From the NCBI GenBank assembly GCA_016713565.1, contig JADJOX010000008.1, positions 496,001-560,000 on the forward strand: a stretch of DNA of 64,000 bases. Reading direction: 5' to 3'. The notes under the pieces were generated by a model that worked only from the letters and a program-made list of their open reading frames with translations, was not told the DNA's origin and did not search any database. Source of the DNA: Ignavibacteriota bacterium. GTDB taxonomy: Bacteria; Bacteroidota; Ignavibacteria; Ignavibacteriales; Melioribacteraceae. Shown piece after piece: positions 43,868-55,323 of this stretch. Numbering within the stretch: the stretch's first letter is position 1; every line of letters begins with the position of its first letter. The position numbers were made by a program, and so were the translations under genes.

Positions 43868-44811
43868 TGGTGAAAAGTACTTAAGCCAATCAATTAAAAG
43901 TATTTTAAATCAAACATTTAGAGACTTTGAATTTATTATTGTAGATGACGGTTCTATAGACAATACAGAAAAAATAGTAAGTTCTTTTCATGATACTAGA
44001 ATAAAATATATTAAAAAAGATCATACTGGTTTGGCTGATACTTTAAATTATGGCCTAAAGCTAGCTAATTATGATTGGGTTGCCAGAATGGATGCAGATG
44101 ATATTTCATTACCAAATAGGCTTTTTTACTCAGTATAATTTTATTTCTGAAAATTCAGAATTTGATGTCGTTTCATCTTGGTATACAATTTTTAATAAAA
44201 GTGTTGAATATATTATTAAAGTTCCACAATACCATAATTCTATTGTTCAGAAGTTAGCTTTATTTTCTAGTATATGCCATCCTGCAGTAATTTATAAAAA
44301 AGAAAAAATTCTTCAACTTGGCGGTTATAAAAATGATGGCAATTTACATGTAGCACAAGATTATGAACTTTGGTTGAGAGCAAAAAGTAAACTTAAATTC
44401 TATAATATTCAAGAAATTTTACTCCTTTATCGAATTCACAGTGAATCTAATTCTAATAATTTATTTAAATCCGAACGAAATATTCATTATCAAATTCAAG
44501 AAAAATATTATAAAAATTTACCCTTAGAATTTAATATAAATTCCAATTCTGAACAGATTATCATGAGAGGCTTTAGAGAATATTTTTGGGGAGATATAAA
44601 AACCTCAAGAATTTATTGGAGAACATTAGGGGTGAAATTACTAATTACTCCAAAAGTATTTATTGCATATATATTAACATTTTTTAATAGAGATTTTGTT
44701 GTAAAATTTAATAATTATAAAATTTGGTTGAGAATGATATTTTTTATTGAAAGTATTTTTGACAAAAATATATCGGATCAAAAAAAATATTGGGAAAAAG
44801 CAATTGAATAG
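43839..44811 (+). pseudogene. Family 2 glycosyltransferase, one frameshift
   Basis: Two overlapping frames (43839-44138 and 44071-44811) form one ~323-residue GT-A enzyme. The N-terminal part has ISVLLPVYNGEKYLSQSI, IIVDDGSIDNT and the DXD-containing VARMDADDISLPNR; the C-terminal part has ICHPAVIYKKEKILQLGGYK and AQDYELWLRAKSK, the usual acceptor region of polysaccharide GT2 enzymes. The frame breaks in the T6 run at 44122-44127; removing one T gives NRLFTQYNFI and a consistent length. The sugar is unknown. Part of the 40.5-46.4 kb polysaccharide locus. Confidence 0.82.
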
Positions 44812-44874
44812 TTTATTTATGAAGTTTGTAATAAATTGATTTGAAAGTGCTAATAGTGGATAATATTAAACTTA

Positions 44875-45674
44875 TTAATAAAATAAAAGAGCCATTATTT
44901 TATTACCGTTTAGATAATAATATAAACCTATTCTATTAAGATATATACTCGCGAAAGAGGAAACTTTATTTTTTTGAATATTGTTTTTTACATTGTAGCT
45001 TTCAATTAATTTTTGATGATTTTTAATTAGTAAATTTAGATTATAGTGTGAAAAACTTTTATGAATTCTTATAGATGCAAGTGATTCATCTAGATTATGA
45101 ATTTTCCCAATTTCACTTATTCGAAAAAAAAGATCATAATCTTCAGGATAAACATTCTCTCTATATCCACCAATTTTTTTTAAGATATCAGCTCTTGCGA
45201 CTATTGTAGATTGGATGATTGCCCTTTTTTTCTTAAATAAATTATTTAAGATAGTTTCATGATCTGATGGGACATTAATCATTATTTTAGATATTTTCCC
45301 GTTTTCTGACATATAATTTGCATTTGTTCCAATCAGTACTACTTCATTATTTTTTTCGAGAAAGTTAATTTGCTTCATAAATTTATTAACAAAATAAATA
45401 TCATCAGCATCAATTCTCGCAACATACTTTGTATTAACCTTGCTCAATCCGTAATTGAATGACGTTATTATTCCCCATGCTCAATTTTATAAGATAGTAT
45501 TCGTTCATCACAAAAAGTTTTTATAACCTTTTCAGTATTATCTGTTGAACCATCATCGATAATAATTAAAGAAAAATTTGAGAAAGATTGATGCATAATT
45601 GATGCAATTGTCTCTTTGAGGAACTTATCTCCATTATCCACTGGAAGGACTATTGATAGTAATTTATCGCTCAA
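44875..45674 (-). pseudogene. Family 2 glycosyltransferase, one frameshift
   Basis: On the minus strand, 45674-45468 encodes the N-terminal part (LLSIVLPVDNGDKFLKETI, IIIDDGSTDNT) and 45447-44875 the rest (VARIDADDIYF, ENVYPEDYDLFFRISEIG). Together they form one GT2 enzyme of ~266 residues. The break is in the C4/G4 run at plus-strand 45473-45476: one more G on the coding strand gives ...IEHGGIITSFNYGLSKVN and restores the frame. The first motif reads PVDNG rather than the usual PVYNG. It faces the plus-strand glycosyltransferase and lies directly downstream of the WecG/TagA gene with a 1-bp gap. Confidence 0.8.
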
Positions 45675-45675
45675 T

Positions 45676-46434
45676 TTATTTTTTATGTAATATTATTTCA
45701 AGGGTATATTTAGAATAAAATGGTATATCATTAATTACATATCTACTAAATAATCTCTTTGGTTCTTGGAATAACCTCCATAACCATTCTAAGCCAATTC
45801 GCTGTATAATTTCCGGACTACGTTTTTTTTCACCAGAATAAAAATCTAAAGTTGCACCAATCCCAACATTTAATTTACTGCCGAAATTGGATATATATTT
45901 ATGTAACCATTTCTCTTGTCTTGGGCAACCTAAAGCCGCAAATACAATATCTGGCTTAAACTCGGTAACCATTGTAACCACTTTGTTATTTTTTTCTTTA
46001 TTAAATTCAAAGTTCTGTTCAGGGGACAGGCATAATAAATTATCTTTTGAAATATTTATTTCATTAATAATTTTCTCGTTAACTTTCTTTGATGTCAATT
46101 CAGAACCACCAACAATTGCAACCTTTAAGTTTAATTTTTTTGCCAAACGCAAAATAATTGGAAAAATATCATTTCCCGTAATTCTTTTAACGTGAACTTT
46201 ATATTTTAATTTTAGTAAACTAGTAATTCCAATCCCATCAGGTAAATTTAAAATTGAATTTTTACAGATTTCTCTAAATTGTTCATCATATTCTGAAATT
46301 CTAAGGAAATCTAAATTAAATGTTGTAATAATTTCATTAGAGCTTTCGGTATTTAAATATTTTTCTAAATGAAAAATTAGTTCTTCTATTGACAAAACAC
46401 TTATTTTAATATTATTTAATAGGTATTTTTGCAC
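45676..46434 (-). CDS. WecG/TagA/CpsF-family glycosyltransferase
   Basis: A 252-residue GT26-type enzyme. Members transfer a hexosamine (for example ManNAc or ManNAcA) onto lipid-linked GlcNAc, an early step of teichoic-acid or surface-polysaccharide synthesis. Diagnostic segments are the catalytic-region sequence ILNLPDGIGITSLLK, VKRITGNDIFP, the central DIVFAALGCPRQEKWLHKY and VGIGATLDFYSGEKKRSPE ... RIGLEWLWRLFQEPKRLFSRY. The reading frame is intact. It and the following GT2 gene form a minus-strand pair converging on the plus-strand part of the locus. Confidence 0.92.
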   Translation of the reverse strand: MQKYLLNNIKISVLSIEELIFHLEKYLNTESSNEIITTFNLDFLRISEYDEQFREICKNSILNLPDGIGITSLLKLKYKVHVKRITGNDIFPIILRLAKKLNLKVAIVGGSELTSKKVNEKIINEINISKDNLLCLSPEQNFEFNKEKNNKVVTMVTEFKPDIVFAALGCPRQEKWLHKYISNFGSKLNVGIGATLDFYSGEKKRSPEIIQRIGLEWLWRLFQEPKRLFSRYVINDIPFYSKYTLEIILHKK

Positions 46435-46510
46435 TAATTCTCTTATTTTTTACATTGGATTACTTTGAAAATTAATTTATTACAAATTTAATTGAAAGTT
46501 AGTATATAAT

Positions 46511-49500
46511 ATGAAAAAAAGTTTTTATTTAATACTACTAATATTTGCAGGTTTACAAATTAATGGACAAGTAATTTTAAAAGATGAAAATCAACAAGCA
46601 AATGTATTAGCTTATGAGATAGAGATTCCAAATGATTATTCTCAAAGTGAATTAGTAAACAATAAAAATTTAGTTTTTAGAAATTTTTTAGATGAATCAA
46701 AACCAGGTGAAATAATATTTCCCAAATATGATGTTTTTATTGCAATCCCCCAAAATTCTAACCCAATTTTAAAATATGAAATTATTGCACAAAAGGAACT
46801 TAATGGAAAACCTGAATTAAATCCAACCATTGAACTGCAAAAGGATAAACTTGTATATAAACAGTCTGTTTTAACCCGGAAGGATTATCCACAATTTTTA
46901 GAAAATTTGGGTAATCTTTGGATTGATAAAAATTATTGCGTACACTTGAAAATAAACCCGTATTCTTTAAGCAATAATAACTCAATAATTAAAGTTGAAA
47001 AATTTAAAATAAAATTAACTTTTAGTAAAAATCTTGAAAAAGCTAAGTTAATTTCCGAATCAATTGTTTCTCCATACATTTTGAATAAAGATTTTGCTCG
47101 TTTAATAATTTCAGATCAAAAAAATTATACTAATGAGTCATCTGCTTGGATCGATTATTCAAAATCTTATCTTAAATTAGGTACATTTGAAGATGGAATC
47201 TACCGAATAAAAAAAAAGTGATATTGAGTCATTTGGGATTTCAACTTCGGCAATAAATCCAAAGTCTTTTAAAATATTTTTAAAGGGAAATCAGATCCCA
47301 ATTTATGTTGAAGGTGAAAATGATTTATCTTTTGATGAAAATGATTTTATTGAATTTGTTGGTGTTCGAAATATGGGGGGTAAGCATCGTGAGATTAGTA
47401 CAATTGGCAATCCTTATAATGAATATTTAGGTCGTTATACAGATACAACAATTTACTGGTTAAGTTGGGATGGAACAGATGGTATAAGAGTTTTAATTAG
47501 TAACCAAAATATAAATCCCGAGGATACCTTATCATATTATACTCATATAGATCATTACGAAACAAATAATTGGTTTGATTTTTCAAATTCGGATCTTGTT
47601 CAGAAAGAAATGCCATATTGGACTGAAAATAAGACCTGGCACGAAGGCAACTTTGGTGTAGGTATAAAAAATAAAAATTTTTCTGTTTCTGATGTTTACG
47701 CAAATAAACCCTTTAAAATGTTTGTTAAATTTCAAGACTATGCCGCCGACATTAAAGAAAATGCGCATCTAGTTAGCTTATCATTAAATTCAAGTGGAAT
47801 TTGGAGTGATTCAACATTTATTGACAAATATGAGCAAGTAGTGTTAAATACAGAGTTAAATTCAAATTTATTAAATTCCGGCGGCAATATTTTAAAAATT
47901 AATTCTCTGCCAACTGAATCAACTATAAATTCTTGCATTTTTGATTGGTATGAAATTGAATATCCAAGATATTTAATACCAATTGATAATTTGTTAATTT
48001 TTTCTTTTCCTTTTCTTAATGCGTCTGCTTTGAGAAATATTGAAATCCAAAATGTAACTTCAAGTAATTTTTCAATTTGGAAATATGGCGAGGAATTTAA
48101 AAAGTATAAATTAAATAAAACAAGTAATCAAATAATTTTTGGTGATACAGTTTTATCAAATAATAAATTTATTTTTGCTGACTTATCAAAAATACAAACT
48201 CCAAAAATTTATTATAAGAAACAATTCAGCGATTTAACGAGTAGAGAAAATAAAGCAGATTATATTGCGATAACACATAAGAAATTTTTAGAAAAGTCAA
48301 AAGAATATCTAACTTTTATAAAAGAAAATTATAATCTAAATACAATTCATATTGATGTTGATGATATTTACGATCAATTTAGTTATGGCTTTTTTAATCC
48401 TGAAGTTATAAAAATTTTTTGCAATCAACACAAATAAGTTGGGGTACACCACACCCTAAATATGTTAATTTAATTGGTGATGCAACGTACGATTATTATC
48501 ACAATAAAGAAAAAAACTTTGGATTACCAAGAGTAAATAATTATGTTCCTTCGTTCGGGGCTCCGGTTAGCGATAATTGGTTTGTTGTTTGGGATACGAC
48601 AGGAGCTAATATTCCTCAAATGAATATTGGAAGATTGCCTGTAAAAAGATGTAAATGAATTAGATAGATATTTGCAGCGGCATAAAGCTTATGTTGAACA
48701 GAAATATGATGATTGGAATAAAAGTTATCTGTTTTTTCAGGCGGTAGCGGCGATACTCAATCTGAGCTCGATTTACTGAGTAGTTCAAATCGTTTTATAA
48801 TTAGCGAATATGCAGATCCAGCACCAATTGGCGGCAATATACATCATTTTTATAAAACAATGAATCCTACTACAAATTTTGGTCCATTTGATCAAAGTTT
48901 TGTTCAGGAAACAATTGACGAAGGTGCAGTATTTATTTCATATATCGGACATAGTGGAACAAGAACGTGGGATAATTCAATTACTGAACCAGAACAATTA
49001 AACAATAATAGAAATCGTTCACCTTTAGTTACGGATTATGGTTGTTCAACCGGAAAGTTTGCTGAATCAGACATTAATTCATATTCAGAACTTTTTGTAC
49101 TCTCCGAAAAAAGTCAAGGAATAGCGTATATTGGAAATTCTTCACTTGGATTTACCAGCACAGCCGTTACTTTTCCAAGGATATTTTATAAAAAAATTCT
49201 TTCAGAAAACATCTTAATTATAAGCGAGGCACTAAATCAAGGTAAAGTTGAATTAATTCAAAATAATGGTTCTACCTTAGTAAATCAATTATTCTCATTA
49301 ACAAATACTCTAATAGGCGACCCAGTAATCAGCCTTCCAATTCCTCAAAAAAGTAATTTAGCGGTTACATCCAAAGACTTATTTATTAAAAATTCAGTAA
49401 TAAACGATGCATTAGATAGTATTAAATGTTTAGTTGATTATTACAACTTTGGAAGAGTTGAACCTGATACAGTAAAAATAATTGTTACCGATACGTATGA

Positions 49501-51797
49501 AGATCGAATTATTTTTCAGAAGGAAGAATTAAGGAAAATACCAAACTATAAGGATTCCTTATTTTTTAGTATTCCTGTTAAAAATAAACCTGGTAAACAT
49601 CAACTAACGATTAATATCGATAATGAAAATAAAATTGATGAAATATATGAGAACGATAATGAGGTAATTTATGATATGTATGTGGCTAGTTCATCGACCA
49701 GAACATTGTTAAATTTCGCTTATGAAAATTCTGTTGATTCAAATTTAATTGTGTTAAATCCATCCACCAGACCTCAAATAGAAAAATTACAGTATGATAT
49801 TTCAAACGATGAAAATTTTACAAAATTTAAGTCTAATTCAGTTTTATTAGATACATTTTATACGAAGATAAAACTAAACAGCTTAATTACTAATAAAAGA
49901 TATTTTATCCGAACAAAATTAGAAAATGAAACAGATTTTGGAATTATTAAAACATTTTTTATCAATTCAAAATTTAATTATCTTCTAGCTGATAGTTTAT
50001 CATATTTGAATTCAAAAAAAGTTAACGTTGAATGGAAAACAAATATTAAACTTGATTCAACAACTACAAAAATATCTGTTTCTTCGGCAGGGTTTTATGA
50101 TGGAAGAAGTGCTTTGATATTTAAGGATGATACAAATTATGTCCCGGAAAATTTCAAAACCGGTCATCATATTGCATTGTTTGATAGAAGTAGTTTGAAA
50201 TTTATTCAATATAAATACTTTAATACCTATTCAGGTGGATCTGCTGTATTATCTGAATATAAGACATTTTTAGATACACTTTCTCAAAATTATTTTATAT
50301 TAATTGGCGTGTCAGATGATGGTCGTATAAGCGACGCCGAACTTCGTACTAAACTATATGGTATTGGCAGTAAATTTATTGATAGTCTTCAATTTAGAAG
50401 TTCATGGGTTATTTTGGGAATTAAAGGAGCTGCCCCAGGAACTGTTCCAGAAGCATTTTCAAATCCGACGGAGGGACCTGTAAAAGTAGATACATCTTTT
50501 ATAAAAATTTATTCTAAAGGTAATTTAATTACTTCTGTAATCGGGCCATCCTCAAATTGGAAAAAACTTGTTGTTGATGAGTCGCATGCTAATAATTCAA
50601 AAATTACTTTTAAGCCAATTTTAATTTCAGCAAATGATAATACGGAAGATACCCTTAATACGTTAAATTTTACTAATAATGAAGCATCGCTAAATTTCAT
50701 TGATGCGAAGAAATATCCTAATATTAAAATTTTAACCGAATTTACCGCAGGCGATAACAACACTTCACCGATATTGAATTCATTCGGCGTTGATTACACC
50801 GGCATCCCAGAGCTCGCTATCAATTATCAAGTTGTATCGGTTGAAAAAGATTCTGTTGATCAAGGAGAAAATGCAAATCTGCGGTTTTATGTTTATAATG
50901 TGGGAGAATCAAAAGCTGATAGTGTTAAAGTAATAGTAGAAGTTATAAATTCCGATAATTCCAGAGAGAAAATATTTGAGCAAACTATTAAATCTCTTGA
51001 TTCCGAAAAAGAATGAAATTTAATTTATCTTATAATACTTCCAATAGTATTGGCGCTAAGACTTTTTCCATTTCAATTGATCCGGAAAATAAAATTGACG
51101 AATTATATGAAGATAATAATTATTTCAACTATTCGTTTTTTGTTAAAGGTGATTCTACAAAACCATCATTGGCTTTAACTTTTGACGGTAATCAAATTTT
51201 GACGGTGAATATATTGCGAAGGAACCTTCAATAAAAATTGAACTAAATGATCCGTCTTTGGTTCCAATTTCTGATACAACAGCGGTTGCGGTATTCTTAA
51301 ACAATAAATATATTAGTTATTTTTCCAACCCCGAAATTCTTAAAATAAATTACTCATCAACCAATCCTAAAGTTACGGTAAATTATAATCCAATATTGGA
51401 GGACGGAGAATATACGTTAAAGGTTTTAGGCAGAGATGCTTCGGGAAATATCGACCAAACATCGGGCATTACAAGAAATTTTAATGTAATGAGCGAACCA
51501 AAATTATTGGAAGTATATAATTATCCAAATCCATTTGGCAGTGAAACTTATTTTACATTTAAGCTTACGCAAATTCCTGATGAAATTAATATTAAGGTTT
51601 TTACGGTTGCCGGAAGACTAATTAAAGAATTTGAGCTTTCAAGTAATCAATTGAATTACGACCTTAATAAAATTTATTGGGATGGTAAAGATAACGACGG
51701 TGATATGATCGGCAACGGTGTTTATTTATACAAAGTTATCATGGATGTTGACGGTAAAAAACAAGATGTTACTCAAAAACTGGCGGTTGTAAGATAA
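46511..51797 (+). pseudogene. C25 (gingipain/PorU-like) cysteine peptidase with T9SS C-terminal domain, six frameshifts
   Basis: Open segments 46511-47221, ~47217-48437, 48419-48658, ~48648-48740, 48737-51016, 51013-51234 and 51204-51797 line up as one protein. Correcting six single-base indels (47209-47217, 48415-48420, 48643-48647, 48732-48737, 51006-51010, 51201) gives an exact 1762-residue frame. It has a signal peptide, a C25 domain with catalytic His in YIGHSGTRTWDN (bases 48950-48952) and Cys in DYGCSTGKF (49043-49045), two CARDB-like domains, and a C-terminal sorting-type domain with NYPNPFGSETYFTFKL. PorU, the T9SS sortase, is a C25 enzyme with such a domain, so this may be the sortase or a secreted protease. 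Length exceeds typical PorU. The indels are mostly in homopolymers. Confidence 0.8.
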
Positions 51798-51867
51798 AAT
51801 TTATATAAAATAAATCAGTTAAATTTTTATCATTGAATTTTATTTCTTTTTCAATTAGCTATGGTGA

Positions 51868-53211
51868 ATGAAAAATAAATTATTAGCATCAATTTGGATA
51901 ATTTCAGCAACATTTACATCTGGACAAATTTTTAGTCCAAACCCTAACCAAGCTTTAATTGGCGGAGCTGCCGGCTATACTTGGATTGACGGAAAACCAT
52001 ATTATTCAATTCATCTTTTCCCCGAAATATCTTTTGCAAAATTTGGAATTGGATTCGACTTAAATTTAGATTTTGATTATAACGGTAAAATAAGAAGTGA
52101 AAATTTTGATGAAACTTCAGATTATCTAAGCTTAATTCGCTATGTAAGATACGGACAAAAGAAGGATCCATTTTATGCAAGATTAGGCGCTTTGGATTTT
52201 GCCACAATCGGACACGGCAGTATAATGTACTTGTATAATAACACACCAAGCTTTGATTCTAGAAAAATTGGAATGGAATTAGACATTGACTTTGATCTTT
52301 ACGGAGTTGAATCGGTTTACAGTACTTTTGCGGAATCGGGAATTATCGGATTGCGATTTTTTACAAGGCCATTGTTAACAACTGAATTAGCTACTGTTCC
52401 GGTAATTGGAGCTTTTGAAATTGGGGCAACATATTCCAATGATTTCAACAAAAATGCAGGCGTAACTGAAGTTAGTTTTGATGCCGTTAAAGATAAATAT
52501 AAAACAATAGAAGATTTAGGTCCAACACAAATTATTGGCTTTGATTTTAGTTTGCCTTTGCTTAGAACAAGCGCGGTTAATTCTGATATTTATTTTGATT
52601 ATGCGGAAATTTTTGGATTCGGTAATGGAAGAAGCGCCGGAATATTATTCGACTTTTATGGAATTGGAATTGTTGATATTAGAACAAAATTTGAACGCAG
52701 ATTCAATGGCATAAACTATATTCCTACTTATTTTAATTATTTCTATGAATTGGAAAGATTCCAAATTGACCCGAAGACAAATACGGTAAACAGTAAAATT
52801 CAATTATTGAAAAATGGAATAGACATTGGAAATAGTTATTACGGCGAACTGCTTTTTTCGGTACTTAACACATTTTACATTTTCGGAAGTTACCAGAGAT
52901 TTGATGAAAATCCTTCAGATGGCGCACTAAGTTTAAGAACAGAAATAGCGCCGCAGAATGCAAGTTTTGTCGCGAGAGGAGGTTATGATAAAATTGATAT
53001 AAAAAGTGAAAGTGATTTATTTGCATTAGACAACAGATCTTTTCTTTTTGCGGAATTAGGTTATAAGCTTAACGCGTATGTATTAGTTTCTATGGTTTAT
53101 AATTGGACTTTTGCACCTGTAAGAGATGTTGAAAACAATTTTATTCGATACAAACCCCAAAGAAAAATTGAACCGAGAATTTCTTTTATTTATCCTTTTA
53201 ATCTTCGTTGA
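51868..53211 (+). CDS. Predicted outer-membrane beta-barrel protein next to the C25 peptidase
   Basis: The 447-residue product has a signal peptide (MKNKLLASIWIISATFTSG) and repeated beta-strand patterns rich in Phe, Tyr and Gly, ending in IEPRISFIYPFNLR, consistent with an outer-membrane barrel. Segments such as ARLGALDFATIGHGSIMYLY and SRKIGMELDIDFDLYGVE are distinctive, but I cannot assign them to a named family. It follows the C25 peptidase by 70 bp on the same strand, which might link it to protein export; this is inference only. The frame is intact, in contrast to both neighbours. Confidence 0.7.
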   Translation: MKNKLLASIWIISATFTSGQIFSPNPNQALIGGAAGYTWIDGKPYYSIHLFPEISFAKFGIGFDLNLDFDYNGKIRSENFDETSDYLSLIRYVRYGQKKDPFYARLGALDFATIGHGSIMYLYNNTPSFDSRKIGMELDIDFDLYGVESVYSTFAESGIIGLRFFTRPLLTTELATVPVIGAFEIGATYSNDFNKNAGVTEVSFDAVKDKYKTIEDLGPTQIIGFDFSLPLLRTSAVNSDIYFDYAEIFGFGNGRSAGILFDFYGIGIVDIRTKFERRFNGINYIPTYFNYFYELERFQIDPKTNTVNSKIQLLKNGIDIGNSYYGELLFSVLNTFYIFGSYQRFDENPSDGALSLRTEIAPQNASFVARGGYDKIDIKSESDLFALDNRSFLFAELGYKLNAYVLVSMVYNWTFAPVRDVENNFIRYKPQRKIEPRISFIYPFNLR

Positions 53212-53396
53212 TAAATCAAAAAGCAGTTACTTCTAATTTTTCGGATTAAAGAAATTATATTTTATAATTTCAGATTCAGAACAAAATTCATGATTTAATA
53301 ATTTTCATTTAACCTAAAGCTCATTTTTAACGAAAATATGTAAATTGGAAATTGCCTTTTCAATAGCTATATTTCTAAGCTAAATTTGAAAGAAAA

Positions 53397-55188
53397 ATGG
53401 AAAATATTAGAAATTTTTGCATAATTGCGCATATTGATCACGGTAAATCTACTTTAGCCGATATGCTTCTTGAAGTGACAGGGACAGTTTCACAGAGAGA
53501 AGCCAAAGCTCAATTATTAGATGACATGGACTTAGAACGTGAGAGGGGAATAACTATTAAATCTCATGCTATTAAGATGATTTATAAACATTCAGATTCA
53601 AAAACTTACAATCTTAATTTAATTGATACTCCGGGACATGTGGATTTTACTTATGAAGTTTCACGTTCACTTGCTGCCTGCGAAGGCGCTATATTAGTTG
53701 TTGACGCCGCTCAAGGTGTTGAAGCGCAAACAATAAGTAATGTTTATCTTGCTGTTGATGCGGGGCTTGAAATAATTCCGGTTATAAATAAAATTGATTT
53801 GCCGAGCGCAAGAGTCGACGTAATTAAACAGCAGATAATTGACTTAATAGGTTGCCATGAGAGTGATATTATTTTGGCTAGCGCTAAAGCAAGAATAGGA
53901 TTTAACGAAATTCTAGACGCGATAATAACAAAAATTCCGTCTCCGAGCGGTGATCCCAACAAACCTTTACAAGCGCTAATTTTCGATTCTGTATTTGATT
54001 CTTATCGCGGAGCAATTGCCTATATCAGGATTGTTAACGGTGTTCTTAAAATAAAGGATCAGATTAGATTTTTGCAAGTAATGCAGTTGTCCAAGCGGAA
54101 GAAATTGGTATTCTTGGTTTAAGAAAAATCAAAAGGATGAATTATCAACCGGAGATGTTGGATATGTGATAGGAAGCATTAAAGATGTCCATGATACTAA
54201 GGTTGGTGATACAATTACGCACGCGCGCAACGGTGCTGAACAACCGCTAGCGGGTTATAAAAATATTAAACCTATGGTATTCTCAGGTTTATATCCTTCT
54301 GATTCAGATGAATATGAAGATTTACGCGATGCAATAGAAAAACTTCAGCTGAATGACGCTTCTTTGGCTTTTATTCCCGAAACATCTGCCGCTTTAGGAT
54401 TTGGTTTTCGTTGCGGATTTCTCGGAATGCTTCATATGGAAATTATTCAGGAAAGGTTGGAAAGAGAATACAACCAAACAATTGTCACAACTTTGCCAAA
54501 CGTTGAATATCATGCGTATAAAAAGAATGGTGAAAAAGTAACTGTTGATAATCCTGCTGATCTTCCCGTAGTCGGTGAAATTGAAAGAATAGAAGAGCCT
54601 TATGTAAAATCTCAGATCGTTGTTCCCAGTGAATATCTTGGCAATATTATGAAACTCGCAATGGATAAGAGAGGAATTTATAAAAATACGACTTACATTG
54701 ATCCTACAAGAGCGGATGTTGAATTTGAATTTCCCTTATCCGAAATAATTTTTGATTTTTACGATAAACTAAAATCAACAACAAGAGGTTATGCTTCTTT
54801 TGATTATGAGTACATTGGTTATAGAGTTTCTGATCTTGTTAAGTTGGATATAATGTTAAACGGCGATCCTGTCGATGCATTGTCAATAATTGTACATAAA
54901 GAAAAAGCATATGATTGGGGGAAAAAAGTCTGTTCAAAACTAAAAGACCTTATTCCACGTCAAATGTTTGAAATTGCCGTTCAAGCCGCAATCGGTAATA
55001 AAATAATTTCCAGAACGAGCATTAAAGCATTAAGAAAAAATGTCTTGGCTAAATGTTACGGTCGGGATATAACAAGAAAACGTAAATTATTGGAAAAGCA
55101 GAAAGAAGGCAAAAAAAGGATGAAGCAAATCGGAAATGTTGAAATTCCGCAAGAAGCATTTTTAGCCGTTCTGCAAATTGATGAATAA
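53397..55188 (+). pseudogene. lepA: Elongation factor 4 (LepA), two frameshifts
   Basis: LepA is a ribosome-associated translational GTPase. The first segment (53397-54122) has IAHIDHGKSTLADMLLE (G1), DLERERGITIKSHA (G2), LIDTPGHVDFTYEVSR (G3) and NKIDLPSA (G4); the second (54166-55188) has GFRCGFLGMLHMEIIQERLE and the LepA-specific C-terminus with KCYGRDITRKRKLLEKQKEGKKRMK. The frame breaks near 54074 (one G missing, restoring RFLASNAVVQAEEIGILGL) and in the A4 run at 54131-54134 (one A missing, restoring KIKKDELSTGDVGYV). With both corrected the product is 597 residues, exactly the family size. Two independent hits in such a conserved gene argue for sequencing error. Confidence 0.92.
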
Positions 55189-55323
55189 AAAACAAGCGGT
55201 AGCTTTTTCTATTGAAAAGATTTTATTTGTTATTAATGCTGAAATTCCATTAAATTAATATTTTATTGAAACATTTTTTGAAATAGAACTATAAATGCAA
55301 GAAAAATTAAATTGGACTTTTAA

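Noticed and set aside
41086..44127. Phase variation of the flippase and glycosyltransferases through homopolymer slippage
   Set aside because: The tracts are only 3-6 bases long, too short for efficient slippage, and the same kind of indel also hits lepA, so a consensus-quality problem is the simpler explanation.
46511..51797. Separate small genes in each open segment of the C25 region
   Set aside because: Segments after the first lack proper starts and signal peptides, and together they form one continuous domain order; single-base corrections give one exact frame.
53212..53396. Possible small RNA or tRNA gene in the gap before lepA
   Set aside because: The sequence is AT-rich, with no cloverleaf, terminator or conserved structure that I can detect.
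55194..55207. Possible terminator after lepA (AAGC-GGTA-GCTT followed by T residues)
   Set aside because: The stem is only four base pairs; too weak to call.
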